Part shown: in pieces, positions 13,966 to 28,290 of the stretch
How positions within the stretch are numbered: the stretch's first letter is position 1
How the letters are laid out: every line of letters starts with the position of its first letter
Source of the DNA: Phocoena phocoena
Taxonomy: Eukaryota > Chordata > Mammalia > Artiodactyla > Phocoenidae
NCBI RefSeq assembly: GCF_963924675.1
Contig: NC_089221.1
Coordinates: 9,359,851 to 9,423,850, forward strand
Length of the DNA stretch: 64,000 bases
Direction: 5' to 3'
The notes under the pieces: generated by a model
What the model was told of the DNA's origin: nothing
Seen by the model: the letters and a program-made list of their open reading frames with translations, nothing else
The model's database searches: none
Program-made: the position numbers and the translations under genes

Positions 13966-14896
13966 AGAGCAATGAATTTGTTTTAAAGCCATGTTTATTT
14001 GGGGGTGTGCTAGACACAATTGATTAGACTTGTGGACAACTTAAGATGATTAAATACCTGCAACAAGGTACTGCGACAGGATGTGAATATAATTTTCTTC
14101 CATTGTCTGTGTTTTGGCTAAGGTCCCAAAGCAGTGAATACCAGATGCCCCATTGCTCCATATATACCCTCAAAATAAAGAATTAGATCATCCATTCACA
14201 GTTGTGAAAGTGGAGGACAAAATAAGGTCCTGCAGCGTTAAGACATGCTCCATCTCCAGATTGTATAAGATTAGGCTGAGAAGTCACTAGTGGGTGGAGA
14301 ATGCCAGTGGGGAGGGCTTCCTCGGAGGCAGTCAATGGGCTGGGCATCCCCCATCCTTCCTCTCCTGAAGCCCAGGAAGTGAACTCCTTATTCTGCCTGA
14401 CCACAGGCTCTCTGGAGTTTGGGGGTCGCAGGGACTGGTGTCTGCAGTACCATTATCAGGGTGATGCACAGACTCAGTGCCAGAGGTGGACCAACCATGG
14501 AGCTTAAGAAGCTTAGGTCTCAGGCCTGTCCACTGCATGGCCCCCCTCCAAGGCCTGTAGGAAATTTTATATTCATAAAGTATATTCTTCTTAAACAGGA
14601 TTACCCAAACTACCTAAGCTACAGGGCGCAAAATCTATATCCACTCTGGTCTATGTGCAGTGGAGTAGCAGAAGCCTGAGGTGGATGGAGAGTTCGGAGC
14701 AGTTAGCTGGAGGCGGCCAGGTCCAGGCCAGGAGTCCTCAGTTGGAGGCTGGTACTGGTGAGCAAACTACACTACTGCCCCTATGAGAGAAGGAGCCAGC
14801 ATGTGGGGATAGGCGGGATACGGATGCCAGGCTACAACCTCATGGGCCGGGCTCTCTCTCCTCTCTGCTCATCCCCCTTCCCTGCCAGAGCCTGAT

Positions 14897-14906
14897 GGGG
14901 GGGGGG
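14897..14906 (+). repeat. G10 homopolymer
   Basis: Ten consecutive G residues lie in a GC-rich stretch, followed 40 bases later by further G-runs. Confidence 0.9.
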
Positions 14907-15144
14907 TGCACGGGGACATAGGAAGGAACAGCTTCTGAGAGGGCGGGGTGGGGTGGGGCAGATGGAGGCAGGAAGAGAGAAGAAATTGATCATGTTCTTT
15001 CTTCCCAGTCAAATTAAGGCTTTCTTAGACGTAGTTTATCCCATCTACTGGGATCCACTGAAAAGGTGGGGTGAGTTTGAATGAACTGCCCAAAGTAAAC
15101 AACAAGAATGGTGGTATATTTACATTAAACTTAGTGAGTTTCTT

Positions 15145-15840
15145 TTCTAATTTGAAAAGAGATATGCACCCCAATGTTCACAGTACCACCGTTTACAGTA
15201 GCCAAGACATGGAAGCAACCTAAAGGATAGATGACAGATGATAGATCTGTCCTCTGCCATCAACAGGTGAATGGATAAAGAAGATGTGGTACATATATAC
15301 AATGGAATATTACCCAGCCATAATAAAGAATGAAATAATGCCATTTGCAGCAACATGGATGGACTTAGAGATGATCATACTAAGTGAAGTAAGTCAGACA
15401 AAGACAAATATCATTTAATATCACTTACATGTAGAATTTAAATACATGAGACAAATGAACTTATTTACAAAACAGAAATAGACTCACAGACATAGAAAAC
15501 AAACTATGGTTACCAAAGGGGAAAGGCGGGTGTATAAATTAGGAGTTTGGGATTAACAGATACACACTAATATATATATAAGAGATAAACAACAAGGTAA
15601 GGTCCTACTGTAGAGCATAGGGAACTACATTTAATATCTTGCAATAACCTATAATGGAAAAGAATCTGAACAAGAATATACATACACGTACATATATATG
15701 TATGTACGTGTATGTATACATACATATATATATATATATATAAACTGTATATATATGTATAAGTGAATCACCCTGCTGTATACCTGAAACTAACACGACA
15801 TTGTAAATCAATTATACTTCCAAGAAAAAAAAAAAAAAAA
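15145..15840 (+). mobile_element. 5'-truncated L1: end of ORF2 and 3' UTR
   Basis: This is homologous to the copy at 1.9 kb. It includes 'tacaatggaatattacccag' and the 3' UTR ending 'aattatacttccaagaaaa' plus a long A tail at 15823-15840. The flanks 'cttagtgagtttcttt' (about 15130) and 'cttagcaagttttct' (about 15842) could be a decayed target duplication. Confidence 0.88.
15677..15718. repeat. Perfect inverted repeat, 17-bp arms, 8-base loop
   Basis: Left arm 'tatacatacacgtacat' at 15677-15693 is the exact reverse complement of 'atgtacgtgtatgtata' at 15702-15718. It lies in the 3' UTR of the L1 fragment and continues into a (TA)n tract to about 15742. Confidence 0.97.
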
Positions 15841-15841
15841 G

Positions 15842-17408
15842 CTTAGCAAGTTTTCTAGTTCCTGATTCAATCCTTTTCCTCTGCCTTTTGTCTCTGGGGT
15901 ACTTTCGGAGGTTCTGATTTAAAATGTTACAGTAAAGCCACCTGGCAGAGCAGAGGCAGGAAGGAAACATTCAGCTTGGACACCGCTCGTGAGGATTTTC
16001 CCCAACTTGGAGGTCCAGTCCCACAACAGCTCTAACTACTCACTTCTTGTTTAGAAACTGCCATGTGCATCGATTTCCACTTTTGCAGAATTGATTTTTG
16101 CTTCTGTTCCCATTTGTGCCTTTGTTTTTGGACAGATATCATATGATTAGTGTCTGCGAATTGTCTCCGAGAGGTTAGGGGACCTCATGAAGGAGGACCT
16201 TATTTGTCGATACAAAAATCAACACGCGAATGTGTGTCATAGCTGAGTTTAACCTCACCCTTTTTGTTTCCGACCCCAGCTTGACACACAGTGATTTAGA
16301 AAAGAAAGAACTCAAGGAGCTACAATTTTGAGTCTTGAGGACACTGCACTCAGGTTGTTTAAGAGTCTGGCCAAAAGTCTTCACGTCCTTCCAGTCATCT
16401 CTTGGTGAAGAATTTTCCAGCACAGTAGAAAGATTAATAAATTCCTGGTAGGCAATTTCCTTGCTAAAATGACAGCTCTACAGTCGTTTAATTTATTTCT
16501 ATAGAGGATTTACCACCTTTCCATCACCATCTTAGATACTCCCCAAGTAAAAATCTCTTAATTTTCAAAATGGCAACATGCTAAAGCGAGTATAAAAGTA
16601 TTTCTTGCTCTTCTTGCTGCAAAGCTTAAAGATCAAAATTTTGAATTTTGATCATGTTGTGTTTTTTTCCTTGACAGTATTTCAAAATATCTTTCTAGTT
16701 CTCGCTGCAATCCAGTATTGATTTTTAAATATCCAGCTGGTGAGGTTGATGAGGGATGTGAAGCATGAAATGTGACTTCAGTTCGCAGCGGTCAGGACCA
16801 CTGGCTCATCTAGGTATAGAGGTCAGTCTCCTGGAAGCAGCGAAAGACAACACGGAACGCTGTGTCCACTCTCTCATCCACTGTAGTTTGGACATTTGAG
16901 GAAATCTGCAGGCACCCCCTTCCCTATCCATAATTACTTATTGATTTCTTGTTTTGTGAGTGCAGTGGTGGCAAGGGCCAACGAAATGAATCCCATGGCA
17001 GTAAGAAAAGAGAGTCCTGCGCGATTCAGGCCATGAAGGGCATGACTCCACTCCCATCAAAGCTCATTACTCACTGGCTGAATGGTACCCGCAGCCTGAG
17101 AGTCTATCTTTAAAGATTAGTTTTATGCTTTGTTTCTCTCATTCAAATGGCAATAGTGAATACAATATTGCTATCCGTAGAAACACCACCTTTTTCTGTT
17201 TCAAGCACAGATGGTTGGGCATTCTTTGAGACAAGCTCATCATGCAAGATCCCAACGTTTCACATGGTGGGTAGGGGGATAGGGTGCCCTACAGGAACAC
17301 AACTGTAGAAACACGGGGACACGACTATTAGTGGGGGTAAAATGAGTCTGGTTTCGAACCCTGGTGATTGTCAAGAGGTTGGATTCTGACCTTTGATATG
17401 TCTTTGAT
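15842..17408. other. Intronic sequence, no repeat recognised
   Basis: Apparently single-copy. It contains a short 10-bp-arm palindrome at 16631-16653 and nothing else recognised. Confidence 0.4.
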
Positions 17409-17409
17409 T

Positions 17410-17654
17410 TGATCCCTGCATTTATTTATTTATTTATTTATTTTTTGCGGTACGCGGGCCTCTCACTGTTGTGGCCTCTCCCGTTGCGGAGCACAGGCTC
17501 CGGACATGCAGGCTCAGCGGCCATGGCTCACGGGCCCAGCCGCTCCGCGGCATGTGGGATCCTCCCGGACCGGGACACGAACCCGTGTCCCCTGCATTGG
17601 CAGGCGGACTCTCAACCACTGCGCCACCAGGGAAGCCCTGATCCCTGCATTTAT
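17410..17654 (-). mobile_element. CHR-type SINE with target-site duplication
   Basis: The body is 17426-17638 in minus orientation with a (TTTA)n complement tail. It is flanked by the perfect 16-bp repeat 'tgatccctgcatttat' at 17410-17425 and 17639-17654. The perfect duplication and the CpG-rich, little-diverged body suggest a fairly young insertion. Confidence 0.95.
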
Positions 17655-17773
17655 GAATGAAGGATTTTAATTCGCTCATAGAGTGGTTGAGTAGATGCTG
17701 TTCTCTCTGAAGCCCTTGGAGATACGTAGAGCAAAATAATGAGCCTCAGCATTATAAGCCGAACACTGGACAA

Positions 17774-17863
17774 ATTGTCTACTTGACAATAGGGACCAAC
17801 GTGTCCCTTTCCATGATGATTGTCTACTTGACAATAGGGACCGCCCTGTCCCTTTCCATGATG
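17774..17863. repeat. 45-bp tandem duplication (two copies)
   Basis: Copies at 17774-17818 and 17819-17863 share 'attgtctacttgacaatagg' and 'tgtccctttccatgatga'. They differ only in a few central bases ('accaacgtg' versus 'accgccctg'). Confidence 0.95.
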
Positions 17864-18061
17864 ACTTTACAGGGACTGTTTTAAAGGCTCAGCATGTTTC
17901 CTTGGCGAGCAGCCCATGGAGAAGCAAGACAGTAGAACAGAGGTGGTGCCCCCTCAGTTAACATCACCGTCTTCTGGTACCCAGTGCTCAGAGACATTCT
18001 CACCGTGATGCCCCGAGGCTTCCTGCTACTTCTTCACTCCATCTCAGGACACGTCTGTGCC

Positions 18062-18487
18062 TCAGAGGACAGAGCAGATTCATTGTACCTGGAGCTCCAC
18101 GACTTCCCGTAGATCCGTCACCCTGAGAAGGGTTCCCATGGTATCGCACAGGATGGCCTGGGATGACTCCATGTTGCTATTGTGGCTTTTCTCAGAACCT
18201 TCTACGGTGGTCTGGAGTTCCCAAGGGTCTTTGCTGGGGCAGAGGGGTCTTACCTGCTGAGTCCCATTGAGACCCAGAGACCAGTGCTTGTCTGAAGGTG
18301 CAGATGGGAGCCGGGGAAGGACAAAAAGCTGCTGTGCTGTGCTGGCATATTCACCCTGGGGCTCTAGGAACATGTCCTACATAAGGCAGATGTCATGGGA
18401 GTTGGCAGGGGACCTCCTGGCTGGCACCTTGACCTAGGGGCCGACCACGACCAGGTAGGAATTAACCACCATCCAGTGCAACATTCA
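18062..18487 (-). pseudogene. Possible unidentified pseudogene remnant (protein-like, with stops)
   Basis: The minus strand is open for 97 codons at 18373-18080. The same frame extends upstream to about 18485 with only two internal stops (18434-18436 and 18377-18379). Translated composition is protein-like, with segments such as HWMVVNSYLVVVGP, EPQGEYASTAQQLFVLP and LCDTMGTLLRVTDLREVVEL. The block is GC-richer than its neighbours and shows no repeat signature. I do not recognise the family. It could equally be a chance open frame in GC-rich intron or a decayed transposon piece. No poly(A) tail or splice-site pair was found that would settle it. Confidence 0.2.
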
Positions 18488-18973
18488 GGCATGCTGGCTG
18501 TAATTCTTTAATAAGAGGTTATTTTGCCCCAACGTGAGAGCAAATGTGAAGATCTTGTTTGCATTTCTGATAATTAAACACTAACATAGAACTATTTTAA
18601 CTAGAATTGAAAGAAGATTTTGATTCAAAGCCTAAGAATCATATGCTAAATCTTGTTCAAGTCTGAGTTCAAGTGATAAACAAGCTTACATTTTAAGTGA
18701 CTGCTATGTAAATAACATTTGAAAGCAAAATGGGCCACGCCAATTTTAAAACCAAAGCCTGTTAATGGAATTTGTGTTTAGGAAGCCCCACTATATTGGT
18801 CTTGGACCTAACGTCTCACAAAGACCAGCAGTGATCTGTACTGGCTGAGAATGAGATAAACGTCAATTTTTCTTATCATTAAGCTGATGGCTGCATTGAC
18901 AACCTTCATGGACACTGGTAGCCAAGAGGGAAATTTAGAAGGTTGCAGAAACAGAGAAATCAAAGTAAGTATG
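18488..18973. other. Intronic sequence, nothing recognised
   Basis: AT-rich sequence between the GC-richer block and the next SINE. No repeat was recognised. Confidence 0.4.
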
Positions 18974-19310
18974 AACTGCAATGTTTAAAAATAAATTTAT
19001 TTATTTTATTTATTTACTTTTGGCTGTGTTGGGTCTTCGTTGCGGTGCACAGGCTTCTCATTGCAGTGGCTTCTCTTGTTGTGGAGCACGGGCTCTAGGT
19101 GCACGGGCTTCACTAGTTGTGGCACGTGGGCTCAGCAGTTGTGACTCGTGGGCTCTAGAGCGCAGGCTCAGTAGTTGTGGTGCATGGGCTTAGTTGCTCT
19201 GCAGCATGTGGGATCTTCCTGGACCAGGGCTCAAACCCGTGTCCCCTGCATTGGCAGGTGGATTCTTAACCACTGTGCCACCAGGGAAGTCCCTAAACTG
19301 CAATTTTTAA
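18974..19310 (-). mobile_element. Long CHR-type SINE with target-site duplication
   Basis: The body is about 18990-19294, minus strand, with the tRNA-like head at the high-coordinate end and an AAAT-type tail. It is flanked by 'aactgcaatgtttaaa' and the slightly diverged 'aactgcaatttttaaaa'. Confidence 0.9.
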
Positions 19311-19704
19311 AAAAGTTAAACCATTTACCTTATTTTTGCCAAAGATGTAGACATGCTTCATTTAACTTATTTCATTTACTTCATTCTTGTTTTCGAGCAC
19401 ATAGTCACACAGTCTTTTTCAGGGAGCATTTGTTCATAATATACATTTAAGGTATCCGTTCAGAATTCCATTCATTAGGAGTTGACATTAATTATGCTAC
19501 AGTTGGGGGCAAGTCTCACTGCAATTTCTATGAAGAAATGACTTGTAAGTTTGTAATACACATCCTCCCCAAATTAATATCTGAACCAAGGGGGAAAATT
19601 GTTTTTTCTATCAAAGTACAAATAAATCTTATCCAGTTATTAAATATAATAGCACCATTAATGCTCCTTATGATGCTTAAAAGTCATGCTTTAAAAGTCT
19701 GAAT

Positions 19705-19830
19705 TGAAAATTTATTTCTTTTTATTGAAGTATTGTTGATTTACAATGTTGTGTTCATTTCCAGTGTACAGCAAAGTGATTCAGTTATCATTCACCTAAA
19801 TTAATTTGCTCTACAGTTATATCAGATGGA
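19705..19830 (-). mobile_element. L1 3'-UTR terminal fragment, antisense
   Basis: 'ttattgaagtattgttgatt' followed by 'tacaatgttgtgttcatttc' is the complement of the distal 3' UTR of artiodactyl/cetacean L1. It is about 120 bp and severely truncated. Confidence 0.75.
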
Positions 19831-19839
19831 ATGATCTTT

Positions 19840-20765
19840 AATTCAGATGCGGTGAAGAGGTCGGAAAAGTGATTTTCACAGGAGGTGATATTAAAAAAAA
19901 TATTCAGGGAGGCAGGTAGGGTGGAAGGTGGAGTACAGATGTTTGGAAAGGCTCCACAGGGTGGGAGACAAGGAGGGAGAGGGAACTGGAAGCACAGAAG
20001 TTAGGTACAGCTGGTGGCTGAGTGCAGGCAGAGCAGGGATTAAATGGAGAGCTAGGCTGCGGCTGCACCTGAAAGGTCTCACGGGCTGCGCTAAGATGTC
20101 TGGATTCCTTCCTGCGGGCAGTGGGAGCCACTGAGAGGTGCAGTAGTAACTTAATCAGATGTGCTTTTTAGGAAGTTCACCCCGGCTGTCCTTTGGAGAA
20201 CAGACAGGAGTGGAGGAAGCCAGACGGCACAGAGACCAGTTAGGATGGGGGTTGATAATCCAGAAGACAGAAGCAGCTTTTCATGGCCATGACCGTGGAG
20301 AGAGATGGATGGAGACAGAAGACTGGGGTTTTCTGGTGGGTTTGACGCAGGTGTGTGAAGGAGAGGAAAGAGCCAGTGGTGGTTCCTGGGTCCTGTCTAG
20401 GGTGACAGGTGGAGGGCTGTGATCAGAGAACGCAGGGAGAGGAGCCGGATCCAGGAACAGTGGGCTCACGTGAGGTGCTGCAGGCATCTGAGTAGGTCAT
20501 CTAGCGGTTGGCTAGATATATGGAGAGGCCGGGCCTGGAGAAAGAGATGCAGGAGACCACTACACGTGGCTGGTAACTGAACCCAAGGAAGGGCTCCAGA
20601 CACCCAGCAAGAGGCCGTGCGCGAGATGAGAAAGATCTAAACACAGAGCCCTGAGTGACACCAACATTTAGGGAATGAACAGGAAGACGAGCCCATAAAG
20701 GATGGAGGAGGGACAACCAGAGAGCCTGAGGCAGGGGACAATGGTGTCACGGGGAGTCGGGAGAC
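19840..20765 (-). mobile_element. Degenerate L2 (CR1-clade LINE) fragment, antisense
   Basis: 'gcagtgggagccactgagag' and 'ttaatcagatgtgctttttag' match antisense L2. On the minus strand the segment GVTQGSVF at about 20650 is the decayed GVPQGS block of reverse transcriptase. Frames are otherwise broken. Confidence 0.6.
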
Positions 20766-21655
20766 TTTCTGAGAGTGACGCTGGTTATCACATTTTCAAA
20801 CTATCAACGTACAGGGTCACAGCAGGGCCTCTTATCAGAGGGACACGGTATGCTGTTTCCTAAGCCAGGGTCTGACCTCACCCCTTCTCATTCCAACCCT
20901 CTGCACCACCCTCAATCCAACGAGCATGTCTTCAGCATCCTCGACCTGCCACGTACACAAATTCCGCACTAAAATGGAATAAAAGCATTCTAGCTACCTC
21001 TAAAACCCTGACAACTTTCATTGTCACCACTGGGCTTCCTACAAGACCCTATGTGTGTAGTTTGGTTTACCTACACCCCATCATGCAAGAGTCTTTGCTT
21101 TGGGGCTGTGCAGACATTGCCAGTATCGTTGGCTGGCACAGCTGCTTAGGAGAAAGACTGTGGGAAGGGGGCCCTGGATTAGGCATCGAGGGGCTGGAAA
21201 GAGGGAAGACGAACAAAGAAAGGGAATCGTGAAAATGTGGGTGAAGGTGAACAACGATGACAATGATAAAATGAAATACTAGGATCCAAATGTCCAGCTG
21301 CCTGTGGACAGGATGGCAAAGAGCATTTGTCAGCCAAACGGCATGAAAACTGTTCTAGGATTCACAGCAGTTAACTCCCACTGGTATGTGACTCTCCAGC
21401 CGACAAAGCTCTTAGATGACCACCGTCCCCTTTGAGGTCATCAGCGATGTGGCCAGGTAGGTGTATGGGGTTTACCTCACGGATGAGGAAAGCAAGGGAC
21501 GGGAATGGGACCAATGGGGAGATGCCTGCAGTCTCCATGAAAAGATGTGAAGGTTCTCGGATGCAAGGGTTGAGGAAAGTTCCAGTCCCTGATACATAAA
21601 GCAGAAGGAAGCCATTGCAGAGGTCCATTTTAGACCATTTTTAGAGGTTATTTAC
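20766..21655. other. Intronic sequence, nothing recognised
   Basis: No repeat or coding signal was recognised here. Confidence 0.4.
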
Positions 21656-21659
21656 TTTT

Positions 21660-21940
21660 CTGGAGACTCTATGTCAGGAACCTGCCCACCCACCAGGTTC
21701 AGATAGCTGGATACAAAACAACACCAGCGCATCTCTGATCCCCGACTGTGAGGCCCGGTGAATCGTCCCTGTCCCTCTGAGGAGTGGGTCACAGGACTGC
21801 CCAAGGTCAGATGCTGCACCGATGGGCAGAGAGGCTCACGTAACTTGCCCAAGGTCATGCTGCTGGTAAGTGGCAGGGGTGTGCCCTTAACCTCTGGCTG
21901 TTTGATTCTAAGTCCTGTGCTCTTTGTACTTCACCAGCTA
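21660..21940 (+). repeat. MIR SINE fragment
   Basis: 'cttgcccaaggtcatgctgc' followed by 'tggtaagtggcagggg' and 'gattctaagtcctgtgctct' is the 3' half of MIR. The upstream limit is uncertain. Confidence 0.65.
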
Positions 21941-22182
21941 GTACAATGAGCCTTCCAGGAACTAATACACTCCCAGGCTTCATTAGTTGAAGTTCAGTGC
22001 CCAGCACCAGGGAAGAATAGTCTCATTATTCTCTTTCTTCTCCTGCAAATCAACTTGGAAGAATATATTCATTTTGGGGTGCTACATTATGAAAGGGATG
22101 CTGACAAACTTGCACGCACGTGGAAAAGTGATAGCAATGGTGAAGGTCGTGGAAACTATATATTACAACTGAGCATGAGTTG

Positions 22183-22705
22183 TGGGAATGAAAAATATTG
22201 CCTGCCGTATCAGTAAGCAAAGGATGCTGCAGCCATCAAGCCATCACATTACAGCCGCCCTGACAGTGAGCCCTGAGGGAACTCAGGATGGAGCCAAGAT
22301 GCCCCCCATCTAGCAGTCAGCCACTGCAGCTACCCCCTGACGGTGCCCCCTGAGGAGACTTAGGATGGGAAAGCACAGGATACTGGCCCCAGAGAGCTGA
22401 GGTGCACATCAAAGCAATGATTTCAGTGAGCCCAGACTCTTGCATCTTCCCGTACGCAGAAAATCACTAAGCTCCTTAACTTGAGATGTCTGGTTTTCTT
22501 TAATGAACAGGCATCTTTTGATATTCCGACTACCTGGTCTTTGTTGTAGAAACTCCTATGTATCCTGGCTTCCCCTCTTACTTCTTTGGAGCAGTCCCTC
22601 AGAGTCACCTGAGATGCTGGGTCCCAGGCTTAAGTCCTCAGTTTTGTACACCAAATAAAACATAACTTTTAACTTTTAGGTTGTGCTTTTTTTTTTCAGT
22701 CAACA
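22183..22705 (+). mobile_element. Solo LTR of an endogenous retrovirus (class I type)
   Basis: A 523-bp element starts TGGGAATG and ends CAACA, so it has the TG...CA ends of an LTR. It is flanked by the 4-bp direct repeat GTTG at 22179-22182 and 22706-22709, as expected for gammaretrovirus-like integration. Near its 3' end are an AATAAA signal (about 22655) and a T-rich tract, giving a U3-R-U5-like order. No internal viral genes flank it, so it is probably a solo LTR left by recombination. Family name is not assigned. Confidence 0.7.
22252..22368. repeat. Diverged tandem duplication within the LTR
   Basis: 'cagccgccctgacagtgagc' (22252) and 'cagctaccccctgacggtgc' (22327), each followed by an 'aggatgg' end, form two related units with a period of about 75-77 bp. 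Repeats in the U3 region of class I LTRs are often enhancer duplications. Confidence 0.7.
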
Positions 22706-22709
22706 GTTG

Positions 22710-24674
22710 TAATAATAATAAATGTTGCTATCCCTACAACTGAGAAGGGATGGCCTTGTACAGAATTGGTTAACTTCAAAAACAGGAAGGCTATCATAGA
22801 GAAGAGAAATTAGACCTTTTAGTATGCAGTTGGAGGGCAGATGTTGCAGATAGGGAGATTTTTGCTTAATGTAAGAAGTTCTGAAAAATCATGGTCACCC
22901 TGAAATGGAATAAAATGCCCCATTAGGTAGTGATTACAATGAATATTTAAGATATTTGAACAAAAGCAAATGACTACTGGAGCTGATACTGCCTTTCTTC
23001 TTTTAGTAAAATAACCGCTTTCCTCCTGCTACCAAGTTTTAGCAGGTATCACGGCGGCCCACTTTTCCTGTCCTCCCCCACAGCTGGGTACCTGGCCGTG
23101 GCCACATGACTGAGTTCTTGCTCCTGGGAGGAGAGCAGGAGTTTGCTGCTTGCTTCAAAGAGCATGACTTGCCCTCACTCATCCTTTCTCTCTTCCTATG
23201 GGCTGGAATGAGAGGGGAAGAGCTAAGCTAGGGAGCTTTGTCCACACACGCAAGGATGACACCCTAGTACAAGGCAGAGTAACAAGACGGGTCCCAGGGT
23301 TACCTGCTGACCCTGGACCACCTGCCTAACCAGCTACAGTTCCATGAGAGGAAAAGAGAGACCTGTTTAGCTGGAGCTTCTCTATTTTTGAGTCTCTCTG
23401 TTAGAGTGGCTTAGCCTGGGTCCTAACCAAAAACGATTTTTTGGAGATGTACATAGGATTAAGGTATTATATAAGGGTTTGTAAGAGATGATTTCTATAA
23501 TAATTGTACATACACACCCCCAGCAAATTTATCTCCTTCCAAAATGAGTTGTCCCAACAGACCATACCATAGTCAAACATAATCAGTCTACTATGTCAGT
23601 GACCTTGTTTTTTTAAAGTACCAATGTTCAAAAAAGTCAAGAACTTTTGATCTCCTGCTTTTCTTTTATCCCTTTATCAAGTCTGTTCCAAGGCTCATCT
23701 TCTTTTCCCTTAGAAAACATCCTCTTCAAAAATACAGTACAGATGATAAAGACATTTTAAAGTTCTCTCTGTGGTTATCTAATCTTAAGGATTGGTTTAA
23801 AAAAATACAAAAACGTGATGCATTATTTAGCCTGCCAGTGATAACATTCTTCTTCAGTTATTAATTTTCCCTTGGAGAAAATCAGAAGTCCAGGCCTCAC
23901 TGAAGTTGAAGATTTGGATAATACAAATGTTTTGGCTCACAATGTATCAGGAATCCAACATAATTTGGTCAGCACTCCCGGCCAAAAGAATATTCTGATG
24001 TACTAAATGGATTTCTAAGTAAAATAAAGTAGCTGAGCTAATGAATTGTGATTCTTGCCTCTGTGCTTGGGTCCTAGGAGGAAATAAGCCAGTGTCAGAT
24101 GGACCTTTAATTCTGTCTCATAGATATGCCATTTTTATTTCAATTTCCATCTCTCTACTCATGTTTCTCCTCTTAGACATAACGCCCTTTCCTCTTACCT
24201 CCTAACTTATGCGCACTCTACAGATTCAAGATTTTGCTCTATAATTTTCCTTCTCTTAATTTATCCAGTAAACCTGTGGTACAACATAACTCTGAATCTA
24301 ACGTAGTTGCCGATTGTTGTTCCATATTTCATTTTTATCCACAGTAGCTGCTCTACGTGTCATGTTTTCTTTGGAATTCTTCCTTTTCTAAGCCTATACT
24401 AGGTGTTTAATAAATAGATTTGAAGCATGGATAATTAAAAGACATGGATCAGGCATTTTTTAAATGATATATTCATTGTCAATGAAGAACAAAATGGAAA
24501 TCTATTGTCCTGCTGATTAAAAACAATTCATAAGGATGAATGAATTTGGGTTTTCTCACCAAAGGACCTTTCAAAAAAGAAAAGCTTCTGTGCATTTTGA
24601 GCTTTGCTATTAGCAGCACTTATACTGAGCATAAAGTCCTCATTCCATATCACGACTGCATAATATGGAAGTTA
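22710..24674. other. Intronic sequence, mostly nothing recognised
   Basis: I see no clear element, except an L2-like 3' tail near 24400-24430 ('taggtgtttaataaatag'). Confidence 0.4.
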
Positions 24675-25052
24675 TTAAGAACATCTCTTGGGACTTCCCA
24701 GGTGGCACAGTGGTTAAGAATCAGCCTGCCAATGCAGGGGACACAGGTTCGAGCCCAGGTCCGGGAAGATCCCACATGCCGCAGAGCAACTGAACCTGTG
24801 TACCGTGACTACTGAGCCTGCACTCTAGAGCCCGCGAGCCACAACTACTGAAGCCTGGGTGCTGCAACTACTGAGCCCATGTGCCGCAACTACTGAAGCC
24901 CGTGCACCTAGAGCCCGTGCTCTGCAACGAGAAGCCCGCACACCGCAATGAAGAGTAGCCCCTGCTTGCCGCAACTAGAGAAAGCCTGCGCACAGCAACC
25001 CAATGCAACCAAAAAAAACAAAACAAAACAAAAAAAAACAAAGAAAACAGCT
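24675..25052 (+). mobile_element. Long CHR-type SINE
   Basis: It starts 'gggacttcccaggtggcac', contains B box 'ggttcgagccc' and repeated 'caactactgaagcc' units, and ends in an (AAAAC)n tail. The flanks aagaacatctctt and aagaaaacagctctt look like a decayed target duplication. Confidence 0.9.
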
Positions 25053-25059
25053 CTTTCTC

Positions 25060-28050
<2,991 letters not shown>

Positions 28051-28054
28051 CTGT

Positions 28055-28290
28055 ACCCAATCGCAAGGGCTGGTACACTTTTGCTGTAAAGGGTCAGATA
28101 ATAAATATTCTGTGATTTGTGGACCACATGGTCTTGGTCGCAGCTGCTCAACTCTGCCATTGCAGGATGAGAGGAGTCATAAATAATAGACAAGAGAATG
28201 GAAGTGGCTGTGTTCTAATCAAGTGTTACTTACAAGGACGGATGGTGGTGGGGATTTGGCTCGTGGGTTGCAGTTGGCCGACCCCTGGCC
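28055..28290 (+). repeat. hAT-type MER DNA transposon copy
   Basis: It begins 'ggctggtacacttttgctgt' and includes 'aaagggtcagataataaata' and 'ctgcaactctgccattg'-like phrases. The end 'ggccgacccctggcc' is complementary in pattern to the start. This is the well-known about 220-bp non-autonomous hAT element of placental mammals; I am not certain of its MER number. Confidence 0.65.
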
